This document shows, piece after piece, positions 1 through 8,900 of a stretch of 64,000 bases of DNA; the first letter of the stretch is position 1, and each line of letters starts with the position of its first letter. Source of the stretch: JAJDXW01 sp965243335. GTDB lineage: Bacteria > Pseudomonadota > Gammaproteobacteria > HK1. Under the pieces are notes generated by a model, which was not told the DNA's origin, searched no databases, and saw only the letters and a program-made list of their open reading frames with translations. Where the stretch lies: the NCBI GenBank assembly GCA_965243335.1, contig OZ251545.1:5270001-5334000 (forward strand), given 5' to 3'. Made by a program: the position numbers and the translations under genes.

Positions 1-2
1 GG

Positions 3-221
3 CGGCTGTTCATCATGGAACGGCGGGGTGACGGCGTCCCGATCATGCGCCGGGCAACCAGGGAGCTGAGCGGAAGGCTTCCCGAGTTTCGACTGATCGC
101 CGGTTCCGAGCTGTGCGTTTCGCTTCCTGCCGCGCCGCTGGACTTCGTTCCCGCCCGCGCCGTGGTCTCCGTACGCTCCGGTGGACGCGCCCTGCCCGGC
201 GACTACGACCCCGAACCCTGA
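3..221 (+). CDS. C-terminal fragment of an AlbA_2/HATPase-type ATP-binding protein (5' end outside window)
   Basis: The frame is open from the first bases of the window and stops at 221, so only about 72 C-terminal residues are visible. The stretch RLFIMERRGDGVPIMRRAT resembles the C-terminus of the AlbA_2/HATPase_c_4 protein encoded at 37312-38502 (RLMERRGRGWPMMRRAMREF), which is the basis of the call. Proteins of this kind carry an N-terminal Schlafen-like AlbA_2 domain and a C-terminal GHKL-type ATP-binding segment, and they are often found in defence or accessory regions. The next genes downstream are a toxin-antitoxin remnant, which fits an accessory locus at the window edge. The catalytic domains cannot be judged here. 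Confidence 0.5.
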   Translation, partial: RLFIMERRGDGVPIMRRATRELSGRLPEFRLIAGSELCVSLPAAPLDFVPARAVVSVRSGGRALPGDYDPEP

Positions 222-326
222 CCGGGCCTCTCGCGACCACACGGACGGCCTCGGACGGCCGCGTTGACAGGGCGGGCCTCGCCGCACAGTATGGGCGCCC
301 ATATCCCCCGATACGAGCGCCCGTAC

Positions 327-575
327 ATGAAGACGACCATCGAGATATCCGACGCTCTCTCGGCCAAGGCAAGGGCTTGCGCGGCGCGGGAGGGCGTCAC
401 CTTCCGCTCGCTCGTCGAAGAGGGGCTGCGTGAGGTTCTGCGGGCCAGGGGCCGCCGGCCGCGTCCATTCCGGCTGAGAGATGCGCGCGTCGGCGGCCGA
501 GGCTTGCAGCCGGGGTACCGGGATGCCGATTGGGGCCGGATACGCGATGCCGCCTACGAGGGACGGGGAAGTTGA
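327..575 (+). CDS. VapB-like antitoxin (type II toxin-antitoxin)
   Basis: A small 82-residue protein starting MKTTIEISDALSAKARA, the usual beta-strand plus helix start of an N-terminal DNA-binding VapB/RHH antitoxin. The C-terminal half is Arg/Gly rich (RDADWGRIRDAAYEGRG), as is normal for the toxin-binding tail. An upstream in-frame ATG at 264 exists, but the family N-terminus begins at 327. Its stop codon overlaps the TTG start of the following PIN-domain reading frame (572), the typical vapBC translational coupling. The partner toxin is interrupted by a stop codon, so this antitoxin is probably an orphan or part of a decaying module. Confidence 0.7.
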   Translation: MKTTIEISDALSAKARACAAREGVTFRSLVEEGLREVLRARGRRPRPFRLRDARVGGRGLQPGYRDADWGRIRDAAYEGRGS

Positions 576-1006
576 TCGCGACGGATACCAACGTTCTCGT
601 CCATGCCCATCGAACCGATTCCGAATGGCATGCGCCGGCGTAAGCCTGCATCCGTTCCCTCGCGGAGGGCTCCCGGCCGTGGGGGCTCCCGTGGCCGTGC
701 ATCCACGAGTTCATCGCCATCGTGACCCACCCCCGAATCTACGACCCGCCATCGACGATCGCGGAGGCCGTCGACCAGGTCGACGCCTGGCTTCAATCTC
801 CGGTGGCCGAGCTGCTTGCGGAAACCGACTCGCACTGGCCGCTCCTCAAGGAGCAGCTCGTGACCGGGAAGATCAGGGGGCCGGTGGTCCACGACGCCCG
901 AATCGCGGCCGTCTGCATCGCTCACGGGGTCACGGAATTCTGGACCGCGGATCGGGACTTCAGCCGTTTCCCCGGTCTGTCGGCCCGTAACCCGCTGCTC
1001 GCCTGA
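572..1006 (+). pseudogene. VapC-like PIN-domain toxin interrupted by an in-frame TAA
   Basis: Reading from TTG at 572 gives LIATDTNVLVHAHRTD, the PIN-domain N-terminus with the first catalytic Asp. The frame hits TAA at 641-643 (codon 24) and then continues without any frameshift through LPWPCIHEFIAIVTHPRI to the stop at 1006. Its C-terminal part holds VHDARIAAVCIAHGV and WTADRDFSRFPG, the conserved PIN acidic motifs. This is therefore a full-length vapC with a single nonsense codon rather than unrelated DNA. A GTG at 722 could start a truncated product, but it would lack the first catalytic Asp. Readthrough or a sequencing error are alternatives. Confidence 0.75.
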
Positions 1007-1187
1007 GTCGGGCGCCGCCGCCGTATCCCCGGAGAAGATGGTACGGTAGGTTGGTCGGCGGCCCCGGCGGCGGCTCGGGGATGTGAATCCGGACCTGGAC
1101 CCGGCCACGGTCGCCGAGTCTCCGTCGACCCGTATGGCGGCTCGGACGCTTCGTCCGCCAGCGCCGCGGCGGCAGGCGGGGGACGGG

Positions 1188-2021
1188 ATGACGCGAGGAG
1201 TCGGGCAGGCGATGAGGAGAGGATTTCGGAGCACGGTCGCGAGCCTCGTCGAGGAGCTCGACGGGTTCCGGGTGGAGATCGACCCCGAGCGCGAGCGCGC
1301 CGACGTGGTGCTCGCCCGCCCGCCCCTCAACATCGTGCGGATGCCGCAGCGCGAGCAGCTTCGCCTCGTGTTCGAGGAGCTGGACCGGGACGCGGACGTC
1401 CGGATCGTCGTCCTCCGGGCGGAGGGCGAGCACTTCTCGAGCGGCGGGGAGATCCCGGGGTTCCTCGAACGGAGCCCCGAGCACGTCTCCGAGCTCGCCC
1501 GCAACGTGGCCGCGCCGGAGCGCTGCCGCAAGCCGGTGGTCGCGGCGGTGCGCGGCTACTGCTTCGGGGTCGCCTTCGAGCTCTCGCTCGCGTGCGACTT
1601 CCGGCTCGTGTCCGAGACCGCCGTCGTCGGGCTGCCGGAGCAGCGCATCGGCATGATCCCCGGCTCGGGCGGCTCCATCCGCCTGCTGCACATGATTGGG
1701 GTCGCGCGCACCAAGGACATGGTGATGCGATCGCGCCGGCTCACAGGATCGGAGGCGCTCGACTGGGGCATCGCGACCGCCTGCGTCGCGGACGGCGCGC
1801 TCGAGGCCGCGACCGACAGCCTCGTGGACGAGCTTCGCGGCTTCTCCCCGCTCGCCCAGCGCGCCGCCAAGGACGTGCTCAACACCGCGCAGCACACCAC
1901 CCTCCAGGCCGGGATCGAGCTGGAGGGGAACGCCTACGGGCGGCTCCGCTCCTCCGCCGACTTCCGGGAAGGGGTCGCCTCCTTCGTCGAGAAGCGCCGC
2001 CCGGTATTCCGCGGTGAGTGA
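1188..2021 (+). CDS. Enoyl-CoA hydratase/isomerase (crotonase) family protein
   Basis: A roughly 277-residue crotonase-fold protein. The oxyanion-hole regions are visible as HFSSGGEIPGF and VVAAVRGYCFGVAFELSLACDF, followed by GLPEQRIGMIPGSGGSIRL. The Glu of the last motif lies in the usual catalytic region. Starts at 1188 (preceded by GGGGGACGGG) or 1212 are both possible; the far upstream GTG at 1083 gives an unlikely extension. The gene overlaps the next (UbiD family) by 8 bases, so the two are almost certainly co-transcribed and translationally coupled. Together with the nearby FAH-family and class II aldolase genes this suggests catabolism of an aromatic or cyclic carboxylic acid, but the substrate cannot be read from sequence. 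Confidence 0.85.
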   Translation: MTRGVGQAMRRGFRSTVASLVEELDGFRVEIDPERERADVVLARPPLNIVRMPQREQLRLVFEELDRDADVRIVVLRAEGEHFSSGGEIPGFLERSPEHVSELARNVAAPERCRKPVVAAVRGYCFGVAFELSLACDFRLVSETAVVGLPEQRIGMIPGSGGSIRLLHMIGVARTKDMVMRSRRLTGSEALDWGIATACVADGALEAATDSLVDELRGFSPLAQRAAKDVLNTAQHTTLQAGIELEGNAYGRLRSSADFREGVASFVEKRRPVFRGE

Positions 2022-3468
2022 CGCGGCGGCGCCGGACGATCGGGTTCCGGACGGTCCAGCCCCGGCGCCCGGCTCTGCACCGGCTCCCGCGCCAGCGCCG
2101 ACACCGACCCTTCGCGGCTGGCTTGAACGGCTCGAAGCCTCCGGCCGGCTCGCCCGCGCCCGCCCCGGCGTCCCCCTCCGGTTCACCCTCGCCGCCCTCG
2201 CGAAGCGCCTGGACGGCCGCCGGGCGACGTACTTCCCCGCGCCGGAGGCGGCGGACGGCGGCCGCCGCCACCCGATCCCCGTCGTGTCCGGCCTCGTGTC
2301 GACCCGATCCTGGATCGCGGAGGCGCTCGGCACGGACGAGGCGGGCCTCCTCGACCGCTACCAGCGGGCCATCGAATCGCCCCTCCCCTGCCGGGAGGTG
2401 GGCCGGGCCGAAGCCCCCGTCCAGGAGGAGGTCATCCGGGAGGCAGATCTCGAACGCGACCTGCCCCTCCCTACCCACAACGAGCACGACGCCGGCCCGT
2501 ACGTCACGGCCGGCCTCGTCATCGCGGCCAATCCCGAGACCGGGGGCCGGAACGTGTCGATCAACCGCCTCCAGGTGATCGGGCCGGACCGGCTCGGCAT
2601 CCTCATGCTCCCGCGCGACCTCCACCGCTTCTACGACGCGGCGGAAGCGCGCGGCGAGGCGCTTCCGGTCGCGGTGGCGATCGGCGTGGACCCGGCCACC
2701 CTCCTCGCCTCCCAGGCCATCGTGCCCCTCGACTCGGACGAGCTGGAGGTCGCGGGGGCCCTCCACGGCGCGCCGCTCCCCGTGGCGCGGTGCGCGACCA
2801 ACCCGGTGCTCGCACCGGCCGACGCGGAGATCGTGATCGAAGGCCGGCTGCTCCCCCACGAGCGCGCCCGGGAGGGGCCGTTCGGCGAGTTCCCGCAGTA
2901 CTACGGGCCGGCCGGGGACCGGCCGGTGCTGGCGGTCGACGCCATCTCCCGCCGGCGCGACGCCGTCTTCCACACCATCGTGCCGGCCGCGATGGAGCAC
3001 CTGCTGCTCGGGGCCATCCCGCGCGAGGCGTCGCTCCTCTCCCTGCTCCGCCGGAGCTTCCCGAGCGTGCTCGACGTCCATCTCCCGGTCGGCGGGGTGT
3101 GCCGCTACCACCTCTACGTGCAGATCCGCAAGCGCTGGGACGGCGAGCCCCGCAACGTCATGATGGGCGCGTTCGCGGGCCACGCGGACGTGAAGCAGGT
3201 CGTGGTGGTGGACGAGGACGTGGACGTGCACGACCCGCAGGCGGTGGAATGGGCGGTGGCGACCCGGTTCCAGGCCGGGGAGGACCTCGTCGTCGTCCCG
3301 GGCGCGCAGGGCTCGCGCCTCGACCCCTCCGCCCGCGAAGGGGGGAGGGTGGACAAGATGGGGCTCGACGCCACCCGGCCGCTCGGCGCGGACCCCTTCC
3401 GGTTCACGGTGGTGCACGTCCCGGGAGAGGACGACCCCGAGATCGAACGCTGGCTCGACCCCGGCTGA
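2014..3468 (+). CDS. UbiD family decarboxylase (prenylated-FMN dependent)
   Basis: This 484-residue protein matches the UbiD fold: a proline/alanine-rich N-terminal leader (to about residue 30), then NVSINRLQVIGPDRLGI (about 180), ASQAIVPLDSDELEVAGAL, and GPFGEFPQYYGPAGDRPV (about 287-304), which holds the conserved Glu/Arg region that binds prFMN and metal. Family members reversibly (de)carboxylate aromatic or alpha,beta-unsaturated acids. It starts with GTG at 2014, overlapping the stop of the crotonase gene by 8 bases. No UbiX prenyltransferase is in the window, so the cofactor must come from elsewhere in the genome. It is not necessarily the ubiquinone-pathway UbiD, since the neighbourhood is catabolic. 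Confidence 0.88.
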   Translation: MSDAAAPDDRVPDGPAPAPGSAPAPAPAPTPTLRGWLERLEASGRLARARPGVPLRFTLAALAKRLDGRRATYFPAPEAADGGRRHPIPVVSGLVSTRSWIAEALGTDEAGLLDRYQRAIESPLPCREVGRAEAPVQEEVIREADLERDLPLPTHNEHDAGPYVTAGLVIAANPETGGRNVSINRLQVIGPDRLGILMLPRDLHRFYDAAEARGEALPVAVAIGVDPATLLASQAIVPLDSDELEVAGALHGAPLPVARCATNPVLAPADAEIVIEGRLLPHERAREGPFGEFPQYYGPAGDRPVLAVDAISRRRDAVFHTIVPAAMEHLLLGAIPREASLLSLLRRSFPSVLDVHLPVGGVCRYHLYVQIRKRWDGEPRNVMMGAFAGHADVKQVVVVDEDVDVHDPQAVEWAVATRFQAGEDLVVVPGAQGSRLDPSAREGGRVDKMGLDATRPLGADPFRFTVVHVPGEDDPEIERWLDPG

Positions 3469-3498
3469 CGGCCGGCGCCGCTCCCCGAAGCGCCTGTG

Positions 3499-3543
3499 AG
3501 AGGCGTGCTCGGCGAAAATCCCCGCCGCACACATCCCTCTCCT
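3499..3543. repeat. Dispersed hairpin repeat, copy 1
   Basis: This is a copy of the roughly 40-bp element GAGGCGTGC-TGGCGAAAA-CCCC-CCGCGCACATGCCTC. The ends can pair (GAGGCGTGC with GCACATGCCTC) around a conserved GGCGAAAA core. It lies 30 bp after the UbiD-family stop and ahead of csrA. Confidence 0.7.
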
Positions 3544-3613
3544 CGGACGGGGGGCAGGGACAGGCGGGATACGCTATGATGGCGGCGCCTGCCCGGAGGC
3601 AGGAGGGAGGGTG

Positions 3614-3811
3614 ATGCTCATACTGACACGGCGAGCGGGCGAAACCCTGATCATCGGGGATGACGTCCGAGTCAAGGTACTCGAGGTGAAAGGCCAGCAG
3701 GTGCGGATCGGGGTGACTGCTCCGCGCGAGGTTTCGGTGCACCGCGAGGAAATTTACGAACGAATCCGGCAGGCCGAAGGAGAGGCGGGGGGCAGTCAGC
3801 CCATGGATTGA
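3614..3811 (+). CDS. csrA: Carbon storage regulator CsrA (RsmA)
   Basis: A 65-residue protein beginning MLILTRRAGETLIIGDDV with the core GVTAPREVSVHREEIYERI. It is a full-length homodimeric RNA-binding regulator: L4, R6, R7 and R44, the residues that contact GGA hairpin loops, are all present. CsrA blocks or stabilises target mRNAs and controls central carbon metabolism, motility and biofilm genes. A strong AGGAGGGAGG ribosome-binding site sits just upstream. I chose ATG at 3614 over the adjacent GTG at 3611 because it gives the canonical N-terminus. A plausible sigma70 -10 (TATGAT, 3575-3580) precedes it without a good -35. The GGA motif in its own leader is compatible with autoregulation. 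Confidence 0.95.
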   Translation: MLILTRRAGETLIIGDDVRVKVLEVKGQQVRIGVTAPREVSVHREEIYERIRQAEGEAGGSQPMD

Positions 3812-4013
3812 TCGCCGTTGCCGACCGTCTCCGCCGCGGTTACGGCGGAACGGACAGCGTCGCGCTCGGCGCCCTGCAATCGTCGGCTCGGGGGCGGAAG
3901 GCCGCATTCTCCGGCGCGTCGGCGCGCCTGCGGCCGCCGCTTGGCTCTCCGCCGCCGCCGTCGGCCCCGGTTCCGTGTGCGCCGTCGCCCTTCCCTCGCA
4001 AGAGCCGTCCGCC

Positions 4014-4826
4014 ATGTACCTGACCCGCCACCAGACCCCCGCCGGGCCGCGTTGGGCGGCCGACGGCCACTGGCTGCGCGAGGGTTTCCACCTCGACGAG
4101 CTCCTTCGGCGCCCGTACCCGGCCCTCCGCGAGGCGCTCGCGGGGGCGCGCACCGACGAGCCGGCCGGGGGCGCGTTGCGCGCCCCCATCGAAGACGGCC
4201 AGGAGGTGTGGGCGGCCGGCGTCACCTACCTCCGCAGCCGGGAGGCGCGGATGGCGGAGTCCGGGACCGCGGACGTCTACGACCGGGTCTACGAGGCGAA
4301 GCGGGTCGAGGTGTTCTTCAAGTCCAACGGCTGGCGGGCGGTCGGCCCCGGGGGCCGGATCCGGGTGCGGCCCGACAGCGCCTGGGACGTGCCCGAGCCG
4401 GAGCTCGCCCTCGTGCTGAACGCGGCGGGGGCGATCGTCGGCTATACCGCCGGCAACGACGTGTCCTCGCGCAGCATCGAGGGCGAGAACCCGCTCTACC
4501 TGCCCCAGGCCAAGGTCTACAACGGCTCCTGCGCCCTCGGCCCGGGCCTCGTCATCGCCGAGGCGGACGCGATGCGCGACCTGTCCGTCCGGCTCGTCAT
4601 CGAGCGGGGCGGATGTCCGACCTTCGATGGCGAGACCCGCACCTCGCAGCTCAAGCGTTCTCTCGAGGAGATCGCGAAGTGGCTCTTCGCCGATCTCGAT
4701 TTCCCAGGCGGCGCGTTCCTCATGACCGGCACGGGCATCGTGCCGCCCGACGACTTCACCCTGAGGCCGGGCGACGCCGTGCGCATCCGGGTCGGGGACC
4801 TCACGCTCGAGAACGAGGTGGGGTAA
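4014..4826 (+). CDS. Fumarylacetoacetate hydrolase (FAH) family protein
   Basis: The 270-residue product contains the FAH-superfamily metal and active-site region: PEPELALVLNAAGAIVGYT (about 127-145) followed by GNDVSSRSIEGENPLYLPQ and KVYNGSCALGPGLV. The long EGENPLYLPQAKVY variant is typical of the branch that includes sugar-acid dehydratases (AraD1-like) as well as C-C hydrolases, so the reaction could be hydrolysis, dehydration or decarboxylation of a 2-keto acid. The start at 4014 (MYLTRHQTPAG) is preferred over the in-frame ATG at 3975. The C-terminal IVPPDDFTLRPGDAVRIRV is the usual end of the domain. It stands alone downstream of csrA; the class II aldolase gene that faces it convergently may belong to the same pathway. 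Confidence 0.82.
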   Translation: MYLTRHQTPAGPRWAADGHWLREGFHLDELLRRPYPALREALAGARTDEPAGGALRAPIEDGQEVWAAGVTYLRSREARMAESGTADVYDRVYEAKRVEVFFKSNGWRAVGPGGRIRVRPDSAWDVPEPELALVLNAAGAIVGYTAGNDVSSRSIEGENPLYLPQAKVYNGSCALGPGLVIAEADAMRDLSVRLVIERGGCPTFDGETRTSQLKRSLEEIAKWLFADLDFPGGAFLMTGTGIVPPDDFTLRPGDAVRIRVGDLTLENEVG

Positions 4827-5121
4827 CGGGGCGGGATGAAGCGCAGGGCGCGCGCCGCCCCGGCGCACGTGCTCTGCCGCGGCCGGCGGTGAAGCGCCCC
4901 GCCCATCGATCGCGCCCCCGCCTGGGCGCGCGCCCCGAACCCTCCGCAAGCGCCGCCGGGGGCGAAATCCGACAACCCGCCCCTCGAACCGCCCCCAAAC
5001 CGTGGAAGAACGTCGTCCCCGTGGGGCAGAAATATCTCGAACCCCGCCCTCCACTCTCGTATCAAGGGCTTACGAACAGCGCACACGCCTTGCCCCGGCG
5101 GCCCCGGAAACGGCGCGGTCG
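4827..5121. other. Intergenic region holding a dispersed repeat
   Basis: The region separates two convergent genes. Its right-hand half (4958-5086) is one copy of a 115-130-bp repeat also present at 10533-10666. I see no gene or clear rho-independent terminator. Confidence 0.6.
4958..5086. repeat. Two-copy dispersed repeat, copy 1
   Basis: This stretch aligns along its length with 10533-10666. Shared blocks include CTCGAACCCCG and GCGAACAGCGCACA. Both copies lie in gene-free spacers. Confidence 0.7.
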
Positions 5122-5964
5122 TCAGGCGCAGTAGTCGTCCATCCCGGCCCGGGCGAGCTGCCGGAGCAGGGCGGGCCACTCCTTGCCCGCCTCGATGAAG
5201 CCGCCCCGGCCGTACATCGCGAGCCCCTGCCGGATGGTCCGCTCCCGGGTCTCGGGGGAGAGGCCCTTCAGCTCGGACCCGCCCGCGAGCGCGTCGATCT
5301 GGTGGCGGCACGCGGTCTCCAGCCGATAGATCCACACGAACGCCTCGCCCATCGTCTCCCCGACCGAGAGGAGCCCGTGGTTGCGGAGGATGAGCAGTCG
5401 CCGGTCGCCGAGGTCGCGGACGATGCGCGGCTGCTCGTCCGCGTCGGTGGCGGTCCCCTCGTAGTCGTGGTAGGCGGTCCATCCGAGGATGGTGAGCGCC
5501 TTCTGGCTGTTGGGGAGGAGCCCCTCCTTCTGCATCGACACCGCCACCCCGTAGCGGGAATGGGTGTGCATGACGTAGTGCAGGTGCGGGCGGCTCTGGT
5601 GGATCGCGCCGTGGATGATGAAGCCCGCCTTGTTCATGCCGAAGTCCGAGCCGCCCACCACGTTCCCCCGGCGGTCCACCCGGATGAGGGAGGAGGCGGT
5701 GATCTCCTCGAAGAAGAGGCCGAAGGGGTTCAGCAGGAACTCGTCCCCGGAGCCGGGGACCCGGGCCGAGATGTGGGTGTTGTTGAGGTCGGTCCAGCCG
5801 TAGAGGGCGGTGAGCCGGTAGGCGGCCGCGAGGTCGCAGCGCACGGCCCATTCCTCGGGCGGGAACCCGTCCGGGACCCGGTGCGCGGGGTGCAGGCCCA
5901 GGCGCCGGTCCGGCGCCTCCGGTGCGGTCGCCGTCATCGTCCCTCCCGCGGTGTTCGCCTGCAT
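5122..5964 (-). CDS. Class II aldolase/adducin family protein
   Basis: A 280-residue protein with the Zn-binding class II aldolase signature: YVMHTHSRYGVAVSMQ (about 129-144) supplies the HxH ligands, and LRNHGLLSVGETMGEAFVW (about 193-211) the third His. LNNTHISARVPGSGDEFLLN near residue 60 is the phosphate/substrate-side loop. Members cleave or decarboxylate sugar phosphates or related hydroxy acids. The adducin-like branch without a clear C-terminal specificity tag cannot be assigned a substrate. The gene is convergent with the FAH-family gene and lies just downstream of ileS on the same strand (17-bp gap), so it may be read from the ileS transcript. Confidence 0.85.
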   Translation of the reverse strand: MQANTAGGTMTATAPEAPDRRLGLHPAHRVPDGFPPEEWAVRCDLAAAYRLTALYGWTDLNNTHISARVPGSGDEFLLNPFGLFFEEITASSLIRVDRRGNVVGGSDFGMNKAGFIIHGAIHQSRPHLHYVMHTHSRYGVAVSMQKEGLLPNSQKALTILGWTAYHDYEGTATDADEQPRIVRDLGDRRLLILRNHGLLSVGETMGEAFVWIYRLETACRHQIDALAGGSELKGLSPETRERTIRQGLAMYGRGGFIEAGKEWPALLRQLARAGMDDYCA

Positions 5965-5981
5965 GTCTTACCCGCCTCCCG

Positions 5982-8900
5982 TCAGCGGACGCCGCCCGCC
6001 GAGCGGTGGCGGGCGAGCCCGATGGACCAGTGCTCGTCGTCGAGCCGGTGCTCCGCTTCGTACTCGGCGCCGAACGCCCCGTTGTCCAGAAGCTCGCGGC
6101 TCAACGTCTCCTCCATCACGTACTCGCGGTGCTCGTCGAGGGCGGCGGCCACCGCCGCCGAGCCGGCGATCCGGAGGCGGATCCGGTCCGAGACCTCGAG
6201 CCCGGCCTGCTTGCGCGCCTCCTGCACGGTGCGGACGAGCTCGCGGGCGAGCCCCTCCCGGCGAAGCGCGTCGTCCACGCGGGTGTCGAGCCCGACCAGG
6301 TAGCCGCCTTCCTCGGCCGAAGAGAAGCCGTCGGCGGACGCGCTCTCGACGAGGAAGTCCTCGGCCTCGAGGTCCAGGGTCTCCCCGCCGACCGCGAGCC
6401 GGTAGCCTTCGCCGTTCGCCGCCGCCCGCGCGATCGCGCGCCGCGTCTCGTCCGGGGCCGCGTCGAGGGCCTGCCGGATGGCGGGGACGAGCGCGCGATA
6501 GCGCCGCCCGACCCGCGGCAGGTTCGGCCGGACCCGGTAGCGCACGAGGTCCGCCCCATCGTCCGCCAGCTCGAGGCGCTTGATGTTGAGCTCCTCCAGG
6601 ATGTGCGCTTCCAAGCGGGTGACCGCGCGCGCCGCGGCCTCCCCGGGGGCCCGCACGAGGAGCCGGGGCAGGGGCTGGCGCACCCGCACGCGGGAGGCGT
6701 TCCGCGCCGCCCGGCCGAGGGCGACGACCTGCTGGGCGGCGTCGAAGTCCGCGATCAGCGCGTCGTCCTTCCTCGCCTCGTCCGCCTCCGGCCACGCGGC
6801 GGCGTGGACGCTCGCCAGCGCGTCCGGGCGGACGGCCCGCACGAGATTGGCGTGGACCGCCTCCGCGGTGAACGGCATGAACGGGGCCATCATCCGGTTC
6901 GCCGCGTCGAGGCATTCGTAGAGGGTCAGGTAGGCGGACTGCTTGTCCTCGCCGGCCGCCGCCTTCCAGAACCGCCGGCGGTTGCGGCGCACGTACCAGT
7001 TGCTGAGCTGGTCGACGAAGGCTTCGATCGCCCGGCCCGCGCCCTGCGCGTCGTAGGCGTCGAGGCGCGCGGTCACCGTCCCGATCGTGCGCTGGAGGAG
7101 GGCGATGATCCAGCGGTCGATCTCCGGCCGGCGGTCGAACGGGACGTCCGCCGTCACGTCCACCTCGTCGAGGCGGGCGTAGAGCACGAAGAAGGCGTAG
7201 GTGTTCCACCAGGTGTTGATGAAGGTCTGCGCGACCTCCCGCACGAGGTCGATCGACACCCGTTTCTGCGCGCCGGGCGCGATCCGGGCCGCGAGGTACC
7301 AGCGGAGCGGGTCCGCCCCCACCCGGTCGAAGACGTCCCACGGGTCGACGATGTTGCCCACCGACTTGGACATCTTCTTGCCGTCCTTGTCCACGATGTG
7401 GCCGAGGCAGATGCAGTTGCGGTAGGCCACGCTGTCCGAGACGAGGGTCGAGATCGCGTGCAGGGTGTAGAACCAGCCCCGGGTCTGGTCCACCGCCTCG
7501 CAGATGTAGTCGGCGGGGAAGCCTTCCTCGAACCCTGCCCGGTTCTCGAAGGGCCAGTGCCACTGGGCGTACGACATCGCGCCCGAATCGAACCAGCAGT
7601 CGATGACCTCCGGCGTCCGCCGGTAGGTGCGGCCGTTCTCCGGGTGGGTGAATTCGATCCCGTCCACCGCCGGGCGGTGCAGGTCGACGTCCCCGAGCGC
7701 CCGCCCGCAGAGCGCTTCGAGCTCCGCCCGCGAGCCGACGCAGAGGAAGTCGCCGGCGCCGTCGGTCCACACCGGGAGGGGGGTGCCCCAGAACCGTTCG
7801 CGCGACAGCGCCCAGTCCACGTTGTGCTCGAGCCAGTTGCCGAAGCGCCCGTCGCGGACGTGCTCCGGCACCCAGTTGATGGTCCGGTTGAGCTCCACGA
7901 GCCGGTCGCGCCGGGCGGTGGTGCGGATGTACCAGGCGTGCTTCGCGTAGTAGATGAGCGGGTCGCCGGTGCGCCAGCCGTGCGGGTAGTTGTGCACGTG
8001 GGTCCCGGCCCGGTAGAGGCGCCCGCGTTCGCGGAGGAGGTCGATGAGCGCCGGGTCGGCGTCCTTGAAGAAGAGGCCCGCCACCGGCTCGACCTCCGGG
8101 AGGAAATGGCCGTCCAGCCCGACCCCGTGCAGCACGGGGAGCCCGTGCTCCAGCCCGAGCCGCAGGTCGTCCGCCCCGTAGGCGGGCGCGGCGTGCACGA
8201 CCCCGGTGCCGTCCTCGGTCGTCACGAAGTTCGCGGCCCGCACCCGGTGGGCCGCGCCGGCCGCCTCCGGCCCGGGGGGGAGGTAGTCGAACGGCGGCTC
8301 GTAGCGAAGCCCCGCGAGGGCGCGCCCCTTGACGGTCCGCTCGACCGCCGCCCCCGCCGCCCGGTCCCCGAGCACCGACTCGACCGTCGCGGCGGCGAGG
8401 ATCAGGGTCTCGCCGCCGTCCCGCACCCACGCGTAGTCCACGTCCGGGTGCACGGCGAGGGCGAGGTTGGAGGGAAGGGTCCACGGGGTGGTGGTCCAGA
8501 CGAGGAACGAGACCCTGCGGCCGTCGTCCTCGCCGCGGCCCTCGCGCCCGCCCGCTCCCGACGCCGGCTCCGCCCCCGCCGCCGGCCCCGGCCCCCCGGA
8601 GCCGGCGGCGTCCGGGTCGTCGACGAGCGGGAAACGGACGTAGACGGACGGGTCCTCGACCTCCTGGTAGCCGAGCGAGACCTCGTGCGAGGACAGGGTC
8701 GCCCCGATCCGGGGGTCGTAGGGGACCACCTTGTACCCGCGGTAGAGAAGGCCCTTGTCCCAGATGGTCTTCAGGAGATGCCACACCGACTCGATGTAGT
8801 CGTTGTCGAGGGTGTAGTAGGCGTTGCCCATGTCCACCCAGAAGCCCATCCGCTCGGTCATGCGCTCCCAGTCGCCGATGTAGCGCATGACCGACTCGCG

